The translations under genes and the position numbers were made by a program. Shown here piece by piece: positions 46,729-55,613 of a stretch of DNA of 64,000 nt. Numbering within the stretch: the stretch's first letter is position 1; each line of letters begins with the position of its first letter. A model generated the notes under the pieces. That model made no database searches and was not told where the DNA came from. It worked only from the letters and a program-made list of their open reading frames with translations. The DNA comes from Pseudomonas benzenivorans (GTDB taxonomy: Bacteria > Pseudomonadota > Gammaproteobacteria > Pseudomonadales > Pseudomonadaceae): NCBI RefSeq assembly GCF_900100495.1, contig NZ_FNCT01000018.1, forward strand, positions 1 through 64,000. The letters are read 5' to 3'.

Positions 46729-47295
46729 TCAGCGCCGCACCGGACGCTTTTGCAACTTGCGCTGCAGGGTGCGCCGGTGCATGCCCAGGGCCCGTGCGGT
46801 GGCCGAGATATTGCCTTCGTGCTCGGCCAGCACGCGCTGGATATGCTCCCACTGCAGGCGATCCACCGACATCGGGTTGTCCGGCACCAGGCTGTCGAGG
46901 TCGGCATGCTGGGTCAGCAGCGCCGCCAGCACGTCGTCGGCATCCGCCGGCTTGCACAGGTAGTTGCAGGCCCCGCGCTTGATCGCCTCCACCGCGGTGG
47001 CGATGCTGGAGTAGCCGGTGAGGATCACCACGCGCATCTCCGCATCCAGCTCCAGCAGCTTGGGCAACAGCACCAGGCCGGAGTCGCCCTCCATCTTCAG
47101 GTCCAGCACCGCATAGTCCGGCAGGTCTTGCTGGGCCAGGGCCAGGCCTTCCTCGGCCGAACCGGCGGTCGACACGCGCAGACCGCGGCGGCTCATGGCC
47201 CGCGCCATCACGCGGGTGAAGGTCGGGTCGTCATCGACCAGCAACAGGTGCGGTTGCTCGTCGCCTTCGAACAGGGCTTCCGATTCGTCAGTCAT
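46729..47295 (-). CDS. roxR: Redox response regulator RoxR (RegA/ActR/PrrA family)
   Basis: A 188-residue response regulator. An N-terminal receiver domain has acidic pocket residues in LLVDDDP and the phosphoacceptor Asp65 in YAVLDLKMEG. A C-terminal Fis-type helix-turn-helix reads NISATARALGMHRRTLQRKL. RoxSR controls terminal oxidases such as the cyanide-insensitive oxidase in Pseudomonas. The ATG at 47295 has AGGAG 9 nt upstream; the TTG at 47301 is too close to it. Here roxR lies 265 bp downstream of roxS, because repeat elements fill the gap. Confidence 0.93.
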   Translation of the reverse strand: MTDESEALFEGDEQPHLLLVDDDPTFTRVMARAMSRRGLRVSTAGSAEEGLALAQQDLPDYAVLDLKMEGDSGLVLLPKLLELDAEMRVVILTGYSSIATAVEAIKRGACNYLCKPADADDVLAALLTQHADLDSLVPDNPMSVDRLQWEHIQRVLAEHEGNISATARALGMHRRTLQRKLQKRPVRR

Positions 47296-47321
47296 AGTCA
47301 ATCTCTCCTAACGGGCATGCC

Positions 47322-47369
47322 GCCCTCATCCATCGCTGCGCGCCACCTTCTCCCGCTGGGAGAAGGGCA
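47322..47369. repeat. Hairpin repeat, copy 2 (inverted, diverged) between roxS and roxR
   Basis: The pattern GCCCTCATCC, CGCTGCGCGCC, then CTTCTCCC-gct-GGGAGAAG corresponds to the inverse of the element at 41834-41881. It abuts the MITE-like element. Confidence 0.7.
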
Positions 47370-47533
47370 TTAACAGGCCGTTGAAAAACTACCTGCGTTG
47401 CCGATGCGTCGTTAAAAACAGGCTCGTGCGCGAGTCCGATCAAAATGCTCATTTTCAACTCGTAAACTCCGCTTTTTCGCCTGTTTTTGCCTAGCCTCGG
47501 CTGCCTCGCCTACGTTTTTCAACGGCCTGTTAA
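47370..47533. mobile_element. MITE-like 164-bp inverted-repeat element between roxS and roxR
   Basis: Perfect 20-bp terminal inverted repeats, TTAACAGGCCGTTGAAAAAC at 47370-47389 and its complement at 47514-47533, enclose 124 bp with further imperfect complementarity (AAAAACAGGC in both arms). There is no coding capacity. It resembles non-autonomous miniature elements found in many pseudomonad genomes. It sits in the roxS-roxR transcript, where it could form a long hairpin. Confidence 0.75.
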
Positions 47534-47560
47534 GAATGGCGTCGCTGTGCGACTTTCACT

Positions 47561-48814
47561 TCAAGCCCGGCCATAAGCTCGCGGCAGCTTCAGCTCGGTG
47601 AGCGTGCCGCCTTCTTCGTGGTTATACAACTTTACCGTGCCGCCGGCACGGGTGACGCTGGCCTGGCTGAGGAACAGGCCGAGGCCGAAGCCCTTGCCCT
47701 TGGTGGTGAAGAACGGCCGGCCGAGCTGTTCGGCGATGGCCAGCGGCACCCCGGCGCCGAAGTCGCGGATGCTCAGGCGCAGCCACTGGTGATCCCAGTC
47801 CAGGCGGATGTCCAGCTTGTCCGGGCAGGCGTCGGCGGCGTTGTTCAGCAGGTTGAGCAGCGCCTGGGTCAGGTCGGTCGGCGGCATCAGCCGCGGCGGC
47901 GTGCCGCGCCCCAGGCACTGGTAGCGGTAGGTGGCCTCGGGACGCATCAGGTGCCAGCGATTGAGGGTGGCTTCCAGCCATTCGACGGCCGACTGTTCGA
48001 CCACCGCCTGGCGGCGGTCCGCCTCGGCGGCGCGCACCAGGTGCTGCAGGGTGTCCTTGCACAACCTGACCTGCTCCTGCAGCACCGCCAGATCCTCCTG
48101 CAGCAGCGGATCCTGGTGCTCGCGCAGCAGCTCCTTGATCAGCACGCTCATGGTCGCCAGCGGCGTGCCCAGCTCGTGCGCGGCGCCGGCGGCCTGGGTG
48201 GCGACGGCGAGCAGCTGCTGGTCGCGCAGCCCTTCCTCGCGGCGTTCGGCACGCAGTTCCTCCTGCTGGCGCAACTCCTCGGCCATCTTCGCGACGAAGA
48301 AGGTGATCAGCCCCGCGGCCAGGGCGAAACTCAGCCACATGCCGTAGATCAACAGGCTTTCGCGCGGACCGGCGGGCAGTTCCAGCGGGTGCGACCAGAC
48401 CAGCAACAGCGTGTAGCCGGCCAGCGCCAACCCCGACAGGGTCATGGTGTAGAGCCAGGGCAAGGTCGCCGCGGCGACGGTCAGCGGCACCAGGTAGTAG
48501 GAGACGAAGGGGTTGGTCGAGCCGCCCGAGTAATACAGCAGCACGCTGTGGATGATCAGGTCGCAGCCCAGCTGCACCGCATACTCGAGCTCGGTGACCG
48601 GCCACGGCCCGCGCAGGCGCAGGGCCGTGAGCAGGCACAGCAGCAGCGAGATGCCGAGGGTGATGCTCAGTTCCAGCCAGGGTAGCGGCAGCAACCCCGA
48701 GTTGTAGGCGAGCCCCACCGAACCGGCCTGGGCGGCCAGCACCAGGATGCGGATCAGGGTCAGGCGCCAGAGGTTTTGTCGGCTGGCCGACAGCAACTGC
48801 ACGGGTGCGAGCAT
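47561..48814 (-). CDS. roxS: Redox sensor histidine kinase RoxS (RegB/PrrB family)
   Basis: A 417-residue membrane kinase with about six transmembrane segments in residues 15-175. The conserved quinone-sensing GGSTNPF is at 97-103 and the H-box AAHELGTPLAT carries phosphorylated His213. The ATPase domain includes NLLNNAADACPDKLD, RDFGAGVP and TTKGKGFGLGL. The start at 48814 is supported by GGAGAG. It signals to RoxR in response to electron-transport redox state. The 232 bp upstream (48815-49046) is shared with the divergent SIMPL gene. Confidence 0.93.
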   Translation of the reverse strand: MLAPVQLLSASRQNLWRLTLIRILVLAAQAGSVGLAYNSGLLPLPWLELSITLGISLLLCLLTALRLRGPWPVTELEYAVQLGCDLIIHSVLLYYSGGSTNPFVSYYLVPLTVAAATLPWLYTMTLSGLALAGYTLLLVWSHPLELPAGPRESLLIYGMWLSFALAAGLITFFVAKMAEELRQQEELRAERREEGLRDQQLLAVATQAAGAAHELGTPLATMSVLIKELLREHQDPLLQEDLAVLQEQVRLCKDTLQHLVRAAEADRRQAVVEQSAVEWLEATLNRWHLMRPEATYRYQCLGRGTPPRLMPPTDLTQALLNLLNNAADACPDKLDIRLDWDHQWLRLSIRDFGAGVPLAIAEQLGRPFFTTKGKGFGLGLFLSQASVTRAGGTVKLYNHEEGGTLTELKLPRAYGRA

Positions 48815-49046
48815 AGGCTCTCCAGAAAGCTCGTTGGCCGAGCCCGGCGAGTATAACCAAGGCCGGCGCGGCCATCCGCCGCTGCGGCAACTGGCCGCAG
48901 CGCGGCCGCCTGCCGCTGCTCGCAAGCGGGCTCCAGCAAGCCGCGCCGCCAGCCATGAAAAAGCTGAACCCGGTTTAACCCCAAGTGTCGCTGGGTTTCG
49001 TCTAACGTCAGCAAATGCCCAACCGGCCTGCAGAAAGGAGCTTCAC

Positions 49047-49760
49047 ATGCACGCAATGACCCGCCTCGCCACCGCCCTCGCCTTCGCCGCCGCCAGCCTG
49101 GGCAGCAGCGCCCTGCTCGCCGACGAGGCGCGCTACAACCAGATTTCACTGCGCGCCGAAGTCAGCCAGGAAATCGCCCACGACCTGATGCACGTGACCC
49201 TCTACAGCGAGGCGCAGGACGACGATCCGGCCGCGCTCGCCGCGCAGATCACCCGCACCCTGAATGCCGCCGTCAGCCAGGCGCGCGACGTCAAGGGCGT
49301 CAGCGTGGCCCTCGGCAGCCGTAACAGCTACCCGGTGTACGACGACAAGGGGCAGAAGATCACGGCCTGGCGCGAGCGCGCCGAGTTGCGCCTGGAAAGC
49401 GCCGACTTCGCCACGCTGTCGAAGCTCACCGGCGAGATGCTCAAGGAGCTGAAGATGGCCGGCATGGACTTCAGCATCGCCCCGGCCACCCGCAAGACCC
49501 ATGAGGACGCCCTGCTCAAGGAGGCCGTGGCGGCGTTCCGCGCCCGCGCGCAACTGGCCACCGAGGCGCTCGGCGGCAGCGGTTACAAACTGGTCAACCT
49601 GAGCCTGAACAGCGGCGGCTTCCAACCGCCGGTGCCGATGCGCATGGCGACGATGAAAGGCGCGGCGATGATGGATGCCGCGGTGACGCCGGAAATCGAG
49701 GCCGGCACCAGCCAGGTGACGGTCAACGCCGACGGCATGATCGAAGTGCAGATGCCCTGA
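49047..49760 (+). CDS. SIMPL-domain (DUF541) periplasmic protein
   Basis: A 237-residue secreted protein with signal peptide ending near SSALLADE (about residue 24) and one SIMPL/DUF541 domain (LRAEVSQEIAHDLMHVTLYSEA ... RAQLATEALGGSGYKLVNLSLNSGG in part). Family members such as BP26 and YggE are linked to oxidative stress or form channel-like oligomers; the function here is unknown. AAAGGAG lies 6 nt upstream of the ATG. Confidence 0.9.
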   Translation: MHAMTRLATALAFAAASLGSSALLADEARYNQISLRAEVSQEIAHDLMHVTLYSEAQDDDPAALAAQITRTLNAAVSQARDVKGVSVALGSRNSYPVYDDKGQKITAWRERAELRLESADFATLSKLTGEMLKELKMAGMDFSIAPATRKTHEDALLKEAVAAFRARAQLATEALGGSGYKLVNLSLNSGGFQPPVPMRMATMKGAAMMDAAVTPEIEAGTSQVTVNADGMIEVQMP

Positions 49761-50113
49761 ATAGTTACACCGCCGCACCAAGGTGTCTCCGATCGACTCA
49801 GTGCCGAGTTGCTCGGAGACCGTCCAGTCATAATAAAACCTCAATAAAATCAATGTGTTATAAAAAACTAGGCAAGGCGGCGATATTTCACGGCAAATTG
49901 CCCGCCCCCATGACCCTCGATAAAAATCGCTCATTTTCCTGCCGACTCACTCAGCTTTTTACAAATATGCGACATCCGCGGACAAACTCACCCCAGCTTC
50001 TACACTGACTGCCACGGGGTGGCTTGCACTGGGCATAGGCCCTGCATAGTTTGGCTGCGGTTCGGCCCACGAGGCCGCTCCTCGACGAAAATGACAACAA
50101 CTATGAGGCCATC
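49761..50113. other. 353-bp non-coding region upstream of dppA
   Basis: No gene seen. A dyad GTCTCCGA (49785-49792) / TCGGAGAC (49813-49820) follows the SIMPL gene but lacks a T-run. An unusually AT-rich tract lies at about 49829-49870. A minimal sigma-54 pattern, TGGCTTGCACTGGGCA (50020-50035; GG-N10-GC), lies about 80 bp before dppA. A REP-like GGCCGCTCC is near 50071-50090. GAGG at 50105-50108 is the dppA ribosome binding site. Confidence 0.5.
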
Positions 50114-51715
50114 ATGCGTAAACACGCCGTCATTCCGTTCATCCTCAGCGCTGGGTTGATCGCCAGCGCACCGCTCGCCCAAGCCGCCAACAACCTGGTG
50201 TTCTGCTCCGAAGGCAGCCCGGCCGGTTTCGACCCCGGCCTGTACACCACCGGCACCGACTTCGATGCCGCGGCGGAAACCGTGTTCAACCGCCTGACCC
50301 AGTTCGAGCGCGGCGGCACCGCGGTGATCCCCGGCCTGGCCGAGAAGTGGGAGGTGTCCGCCGACGGCCTGGTCTACACCTTCCACCTGCGTCCCGGCGT
50401 CAAGTTCCACAGCACCGAGTACTTCACGCCGAGCCGCGCGTTCAACGCCGACGACGTGCTGTTCACCTTCGGCCGCATGCTCGACAAGGAGCATCCGTTC
50501 CGTAAGGCCTACCCGACCGAATTCCCCTACTTCACCGACATGGGCATGGACGCCAATATCGCCAAGCTCGCCAAGCTCGACGACCTGACCGTGCAGTTCA
50601 CCCTCAATGCGGTGGACGCCGCCTTCATCCAGAACCTGGCGATGAGCTTCGCCTCGATCCAGTCCGCCGAGTACGCCGAGCAGCTGCTCAAGGCCGGCAA
50701 GGCCGCCGACATCAACCAGAAGCCGATCGGCACCGGTCCCTTCGTGTTCAGCCGCTACCAGAAGGATGCGGTGATCCGCTTCAAGGGCAACCCGGACTAC
50801 TGGAAGCCCGAGGACGTGAAGATCGACAACCTGATCTTCTCGATCAACACCGACGCCTCGGTGCGCATGCAGAAGCTCAAGGCCGGCGAATGCCATGTCA
50901 CTCTCAACCCGCGGCCGGCCGACCTCGACTCGCTGGCCAAGGATCCGAACATCCAGATGCCGTCGCAACCGGGCTTCAACGATGGCTACATCGCCTACAA
51001 CGTCACCCATGCCCCGCTGGATAAGCTGCAGGTGCGCCAGGCCCTGGACATGGCGGTGAACAAGCAGGCGATCATCGCTGCGGTCTACCAGAGCGCCGGC
51101 CAGCTGGCGGTCAACGGCATGCCGCCGACCCAGTGGTCCTACAACGAGACCATCAAGGACGTGGCCTACGACCCGGAGAAGGCCAAGGCGCTGCTCAAGG
51201 CCGCCGGCGTCGCCGAGGGCACCGAGATCACCCTGTGGGCCATGCCGGTGCAGCGCCCGTACAACCCCAACGCCAAGCTGATGGCCGAGATGCTGCAGGC
51301 CGACTGGGCCAAGGTCGGCATCAAGGCGAAGATCGTCAGCTACGAGTGGGGCGAGTACCTCAAGCGCTCCAAGGCCGGCGAACACGACGCCATGCTGATC
51401 GGCTGGAGCGGCGACAACGGCGACCCGGACAACTGGCTGGGCACCCTGTACGGCTGCGATGCGGTGGACGGCAACAACTTCTCCAAGTGGTGCTTCGAGG
51501 AGTACGACAGCCTGATCAAGGCGGCCAAGCGCACCACCGACATCGACGAACGCACCAAGCTGTACCGCCAGGCCCAGGTGATCCTCAAGCGCGAAGTGCC
51601 GATCACCCCGATCGCCCACTCCACCGTCTACCAGCCGATGCGCAAGAACGTGCAGGACTTCAGGATCAGCCCGTTCGCGCTCAACTCCTTCTACGGCGTG
51701 AGCGTCGGCCAGTAA
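50114..51715 (+). CDS. dppA: Dipeptide ABC transporter substrate-binding protein DppA, copy 1
   Basis: A 533-residue periplasmic SBP_bac_5 family protein. A signal peptide ends near ASAPLAQA (about residue 24). The mature protein begins NNLVFCSEGSPAGFDPG and includes the family landmark AEKWEVSADGLVYTFHLRPGVKFHS. It delivers di- or tripeptides to DppBCDF. A second homologue follows after 111 bp. No outer-membrane peptide porin is present here, unlike the P. aeruginosa locus as I recall it. Confidence 0.92.
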   Translation: MRKHAVIPFILSAGLIASAPLAQAANNLVFCSEGSPAGFDPGLYTTGTDFDAAAETVFNRLTQFERGGTAVIPGLAEKWEVSADGLVYTFHLRPGVKFHSTEYFTPSRAFNADDVLFTFGRMLDKEHPFRKAYPTEFPYFTDMGMDANIAKLAKLDDLTVQFTLNAVDAAFIQNLAMSFASIQSAEYAEQLLKAGKAADINQKPIGTGPFVFSRYQKDAVIRFKGNPDYWKPEDVKIDNLIFSINTDASVRMQKLKAGECHVTLNPRPADLDSLAKDPNIQMPSQPGFNDGYIAYNVTHAPLDKLQVRQALDMAVNKQAIIAAVYQSAGQLAVNGMPPTQWSYNETIKDVAYDPEKAKALLKAAGVAEGTEITLWAMPVQRPYNPNAKLMAEMLQADWAKVGIKAKIVSYEWGEYLKRSKAGEHDAMLIGWSGDNGDPDNWLGTLYGCDAVDGNNFSKWCFEEYDSLIKAAKRTTDIDERTKLYRQAQVILKREVPITPIAHSTVYQPMRKNVQDFRISPFALNSFYGVSVGQ

Positions 51716-51826
51716 TTCCCTGTGAGTCACTCGCCCGGGCCGGTTATCCGCCGGCCCGGGCTTCGTGCCAGAGGCGGCCTACCCGGCCGGCGCCGATCCG
51801 CACCGTCGTTTCTGGGGAATAACCGT

Positions 51827-53437
51827 ATGCCGAACCTCCCACGTACCCTGACCCGCCTGCTGCTCTGTGGCGCCCTCGCCGCGGCCAGCCTGGCGCATGC
51901 CGCCGCCGATAGCCTGGTGGTGTGCAGCGAGGCCAGCCCGGAAGGCTTCGACATCGTCCAGTACACCGCGGCGACCACCGCCGACGCCTCGGCGGAAACC
52001 GTGTTCGAGCGCCTGGTCAGTTTCGCCCCCGGCAGCACCGAGTTGATCCCCGGCCTGGCCGAGCGCTGGGAAGTCTCCGCCGACGGGCTGAGCTACACCT
52101 TCCATCTACGCCGGGGGGTGCAGTTCCATAGCACCGCCTGGTTCAGCCCGAGCCGCGCCTTCAATGCCGAGGACGTGCTGTGGAGCTTCCAGCGCCAGCT
52201 CGACCCCGCCCATCCCTGGCACAAGCTGTCGCTGCGCGGCTTCCCCTATGCCGAAGCCATGGCCATGGCCGCGCTGATCGAGCGCATCGAGCGGCTCGAC
52301 GAGCACCGCGTGCGCTTCGTGTTGAAACACCCCGAGGCGCCCTTCCTGGCCGACCTGGCCATGGGTTTCGCCTCGATCTACTCGGCCGAGTACGCCGCGC
52401 AGCTGCTCGCCGAGGACAAGGCCGAGCAGCTCAACCGCCTGCCGGTCGGCACCGGGCCGTTCGTCTTCGAGCGCTACACCAAGGACGCCCAGGTGCGCTT
52501 TCGCGGCAACCCGCACTACTGGGCCGGCGCGCCGAACATCGACAAGCTGATCCTGGCCATCACCCCCGAACCCAACGTGCGCCAGCAGAAGCTCAGGGCC
52601 AATGACTGCCAGATCGCCCTGTACCCGCGGCCGGTGGACATCCCGGCGCTGAAGGCCGACCCGGCGCTGCAGGTGCTCGAACTGGATTCGCTGCTGGTCG
52701 CCTATATCGGCATCAACACCCGCCACCCGCCGCTGGACGATGTGCGCGTGCGCCAGGCGCTCAACCTGGCCTTCGACAAGGCCGCCTACCTGCGCGCGCA
52801 ATACGGCGAGGGCGGTGCCAGCCCGGCGGTGGCGCCCTACCCGGCGACGCTCTGGGGCCACGACCCGCAGCTGCAGGACTGGCCCCGCGACGTGCCGCGC
52901 GCCAGGCAGCTGCTGGCCGAGGCCGGGCTCGCCGACGGTTTCGAGCTGTCGATCTGGACCCGCCCCGGCGGCGGCCCGACCAACCCCAATCCGGGTATCG
53001 GCGCGCAGATGCTGCAGGCCGACCTGGCCGCCATCGGCATCCAGGCCGAGATCCGCATGTTCGAGTGGGGCGAGCTGATCAAGCGGGCGAAGAACGGCGA
53101 GCACGACCTGGTGTTCATGGGCTGGGCCGGCGACAACGGCGACCCGGACAACTTCCTCAGCCCCAACCTGTCCTGCGCCGCCGCCCAATCCGGGGAGAAC
53201 CAGGCCGGCTGGTGCCATGCCGAGTTCGACCGGCTGATCGGCCAGGCCCGCCGGCTGCAGGACCAGGCGCAACGGGCGGCGCTGTACCGCCGGGCCCTGG
53301 CGATCTTCCATGAACAGGCGCCATGGATCCCGCTGGCCCATCCCAGGCAATTCAGCGCCCTGCGCCAGGGCGTGCAGGGCTTCGTCCTCAGCCCGATGGG
53401 TTCGAACAATTTTTCCAAGGTGAAATTCGACCCGTAG
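51827..53437 (+). CDS. Dipeptide ABC transporter substrate-binding protein, copy 2
   Basis: A 536-residue paralogue of the preceding protein, with signal peptide MPNLPRTLTRLLLCGALAAA and so on, and mature start ADSLVVCSEASPEGFD. The sequence is alignable throughout (AERWEVSADGLSYTFHLRRGV; MFEWGELIKRAKNGEHDLVFMGWAGDNGDPDN in part) but clearly diverged, suggesting a different peptide preference. The TAG stop (53435-53437) lies inside a REP-like palindrome. The ATG at 51827 gives a normal signal peptide. Confidence 0.9.
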   Translation: MPNLPRTLTRLLLCGALAAASLAHAAADSLVVCSEASPEGFDIVQYTAATTADASAETVFERLVSFAPGSTELIPGLAERWEVSADGLSYTFHLRRGVQFHSTAWFSPSRAFNAEDVLWSFQRQLDPAHPWHKLSLRGFPYAEAMAMAALIERIERLDEHRVRFVLKHPEAPFLADLAMGFASIYSAEYAAQLLAEDKAEQLNRLPVGTGPFVFERYTKDAQVRFRGNPHYWAGAPNIDKLILAITPEPNVRQQKLRANDCQIALYPRPVDIPALKADPALQVLELDSLLVAYIGINTRHPPLDDVRVRQALNLAFDKAAYLRAQYGEGGASPAVAPYPATLWGHDPQLQDWPRDVPRARQLLAEAGLADGFELSIWTRPGGGPTNPNPGIGAQMLQADLAAIGIQAEIRMFEWGELIKRAKNGEHDLVFMGWAGDNGDPDNFLSPNLSCAAAQSGENQAGWCHAEFDRLIGQARRLQDQAQRAALYRRALAIFHEQAPWIPLAHPRQFSALRQGVQGFVLSPMGSNNFSKVKFDP

Positions 53438-53469
53438 GAGCGGGGGCGACGCCGAGTCCCCGCTCCTAC
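53434..53469. repeat. REP-like palindrome supplying a stop codon
   Basis: GTAGGAGCGGGG (53434-53445) and CCCCGCTCCTAC (53458-53469) are perfect 12-bp arms around a 12-nt loop. The TAG stop of the second substrate-binding protein is part of the left arm. The element precedes dppB by about 70 bp. Confidence 0.85.
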
Positions 53470-53540
53470 GCAAACACAACCAATCGACTGCCCATGCCGC
53501 CGTCGAACCGATTGAAAACCGATGTGGAGTACCGACATCC

Positions 53541-54551
53541 ATGCTGTCCTTTATCGCTAGACGCCTGGGGCTGCTGATCCCCACCTTCTTCGGCGTCACC
53601 CTGCTGACCTTCGCGCTGATCCGCATGATCCCCGGTGACCCGGTGGAAGTGATGATGGGCGAGCGCCGGGTCGACCCGCAGATGCACGCCCAGGCCATGG
53701 AACGCCTGGGCCTGAACAAGCCGCTGTACGCCCAGTATCTCGACTACATCGGCAACCTCGCCCAGGGCGACCTGGGCCAGTCGCTGCGCACCCGCGAAAG
53801 CGTGTGGAGCGAGTTCCTCACCCTGTTCCCGGCCACCCTGGAACTGTCCCTGGCCGCCCTGCTGTTCGCCGGCAGCCTCGGGCTGATCGCCGGGGTGATC
53901 GCCGCGCTCAAGCGCGGCTCGCTGTTCGACCACGGGGTGATGGGCATCTCCCTGGCCGGCTACTCCATGCCGATCTTCTGGTGGGGCCTGCTGCTGATCA
54001 TGTTCTTCTCGGTCTGGCTCGGCTGGACCCCGGTGTCCGGGCGCATCGACCTGCTCTACGACATCCCGCCGGTCACCGGTTTCATGTTGATCGACAGCCT
54101 GCTCAGCGAAGAACCAGGCGCCTTCGTCGACGCCCTGCGCCACCTGATCCTGCCGGCCATCGTGCTCGGCACCATCCCGCTGGCGGTGATCGCCCGGATG
54201 ACCCGCTCGGCGATGCTCGAGGTGCTGCGCGAGGACTACGTGCGCACCGCCCGCGCCAAGGGCCTGTCGCCGGCCCGCGTGGTGTTCGTCCACGGCCTGC
54301 GCAACGCGCTGATCCCGGTGCTCACGGTGTTCGGCCTGCAGGTCGGCGCGCTGCTGGCCGGCGCGGTGCTGACCGAAACCATCTTCTCCTGGCCGGGCAT
54401 CGGCAAGTGGCTGATCGAGTCGATCGGCGCCCGCGACTACCCGGTCGTGCAGAACGGCATCCTGCTGATCGCCTGCCTGGTGATCCTGGTCAACTTCGTG
54501 GTGGACATCCTCTACGGCCTGGCCAACCCGCGCATTCGCCATCAGAAATAA
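53541..54551 (+). CDS. dppB: Dipeptide ABC transporter permease DppB
   Basis: A 336-residue inner-membrane permease with an N-terminal helix and about five further segments. The N-terminal FIARRLGLLIPTFFGVTLLTF is typical, and the EAA loop lies in DYVRTARAKGLSPARVVFVHGLRNA (in part). It forms the channel with DppC. It lies in the run of two binding proteins followed by dppBCDF. Confidence 0.96.
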   Translation: MLSFIARRLGLLIPTFFGVTLLTFALIRMIPGDPVEVMMGERRVDPQMHAQAMERLGLNKPLYAQYLDYIGNLAQGDLGQSLRTRESVWSEFLTLFPATLELSLAALLFAGSLGLIAGVIAALKRGSLFDHGVMGISLAGYSMPIFWWGLLLIMFFSVWLGWTPVSGRIDLLYDIPPVTGFMLIDSLLSEEPGAFVDALRHLILPAIVLGTIPLAVIARMTRSAMLEVLREDYVRTARAKGLSPARVVFVHGLRNALIPVLTVFGLQVGALLAGAVLTETIFSWPGIGKWLIESIGARDYPVVQNGILLIACLVILVNFVVDILYGLANPRIRHQK

Positions 54552-54582
54552 GGCAAGAGCCATGCATACCCATATTGATTCC

Positions 54583-54660
54583 GTAGGGCGGATGACGCTT
54601 CACCCATCCACCATCGCAACACCCAAGCGGTGGATGAAAGAAGCGTCATCCACCCTACGC
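54583..54660. repeat. 78-bp imperfect palindrome between dppB and dppC
   Basis: The left arm CGTAGGGCGGATGACGCTTC and the right arm GAAGCGTCATCCACCCTACG pair with two mismatches, and inner sequences CATCCACC / GGTGGATG extend the stem. It is an intra-operon hairpin likely to affect mRNA stability or termination between dppB and dppC. Confidence 0.85.
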
Positions 54661-54683
54661 AGGACAGGCCTGGAGGTTCGCCC

Positions 54684-55583
54684 ATGACCACCACCACTCT
54701 CGATCAGAGCCTGCTCTACCCCTCGCCGCTGAAGGAATTCTGGCAGGCCTTCGCCCACAACAAGGGCGCCGTGGCCGGCCTGGGCTTCATGCTGCTGGTG
54801 CTGTTCTGCGCGCTGTTCGCCCCCTGGGTGGCGCCGTTCGATCCCAGCGAGCAGTTCCGCGACGCCCTGCTGACCCCGCCAGCCTGGCTGGAAGACGGCC
54901 AGGCGCGGTTCCTCCTCGGCACCGACGAACTGGGCCGCGACCTGCTCTCGCGACTGATCCACGGCGCGCGCCTGTCGCTGCTGATCGGCCTGTCCTCGGT
55001 GCTGCTGTCGCTGATCCCGGGGATCCTCCTCGGCCTCACCGCCGGCTTCTTCCCGCGTCTGCTCGGCCCGGCGATCATGCGCCTGATGGACGTGATGCTG
55101 GCCCTGCCCTCGTTGCTGCTGGCGGTGGCCATCGTCGCCATCCTCGGCCCCGGGCTGATCAACACGGTGATCGCCATCGCCATCGTCTCGCTGCCGTCCT
55201 ACGTGCGCCTGACCCGCGCCGCGGTGATGGGCGAGGCGAACCGCGACTACGTCACCGCCGCGCGCCTGGCCGGCGCCGGCCTGCCGCGGCTGATGTTCGT
55301 CACCGTGCTGCCCAACTGCATGGCGCCGCTGATCGTCCAGGCCACCCTGAGTTTCTCCTCGGCGATCCTCGACGCCGCCGCGCTGGGCTTCCTCGGCCTC
55401 GGCGTGCAACCGCCGACACCCGAGTGGGGCACCATGCTGGCCTCGGCGCGCGACTACATCGAACGCGCCTGGTGGGTGGTCAGCCTGCCCGGCCTGACCA
55501 TCCTGCTCAGCGTGCTGGCGATCAACCTGATGGGCGACGGCCTGCGCGACGCGCTCGACCCGAAACTGAAGAATGCGCAGTAA
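54684..55583 (+). CDS. dppC: Dipeptide ABC transporter permease DppC
   Basis: A 299-residue permease with N-terminal cytoplasmic segment PLKEFWQAFAHNKGAVAGLGF and about six membrane helices. Typical segments are LGTDELGRDLLSRLIHGARLSL and the EAA loop REANRDYVTAARLAGAG-like (here GEANRDYVTAARLAGAG). The start at 54684 (MTTTTLDQ) follows GGAGG and excludes in-frame sequence in the repeat. Confidence 0.96.
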   Translation: MTTTTLDQSLLYPSPLKEFWQAFAHNKGAVAGLGFMLLVLFCALFAPWVAPFDPSEQFRDALLTPPAWLEDGQARFLLGTDELGRDLLSRLIHGARLSLLIGLSSVLLSLIPGILLGLTAGFFPRLLGPAIMRLMDVMLALPSLLLAVAIVAILGPGLINTVIAIAIVSLPSYVRLTRAAVMGEANRDYVTAARLAGAGLPRLMFVTVLPNCMAPLIVQATLSFSSAILDAAALGFLGLGVQPPTPEWGTMLASARDYIERAWWVVSLPGLTILLSVLAINLMGDGLRDALDPKLKNAQ

Positions 55584-55613
55584 GGAGCCGATGATGACCA
55601 TCCGCGTGACCCC

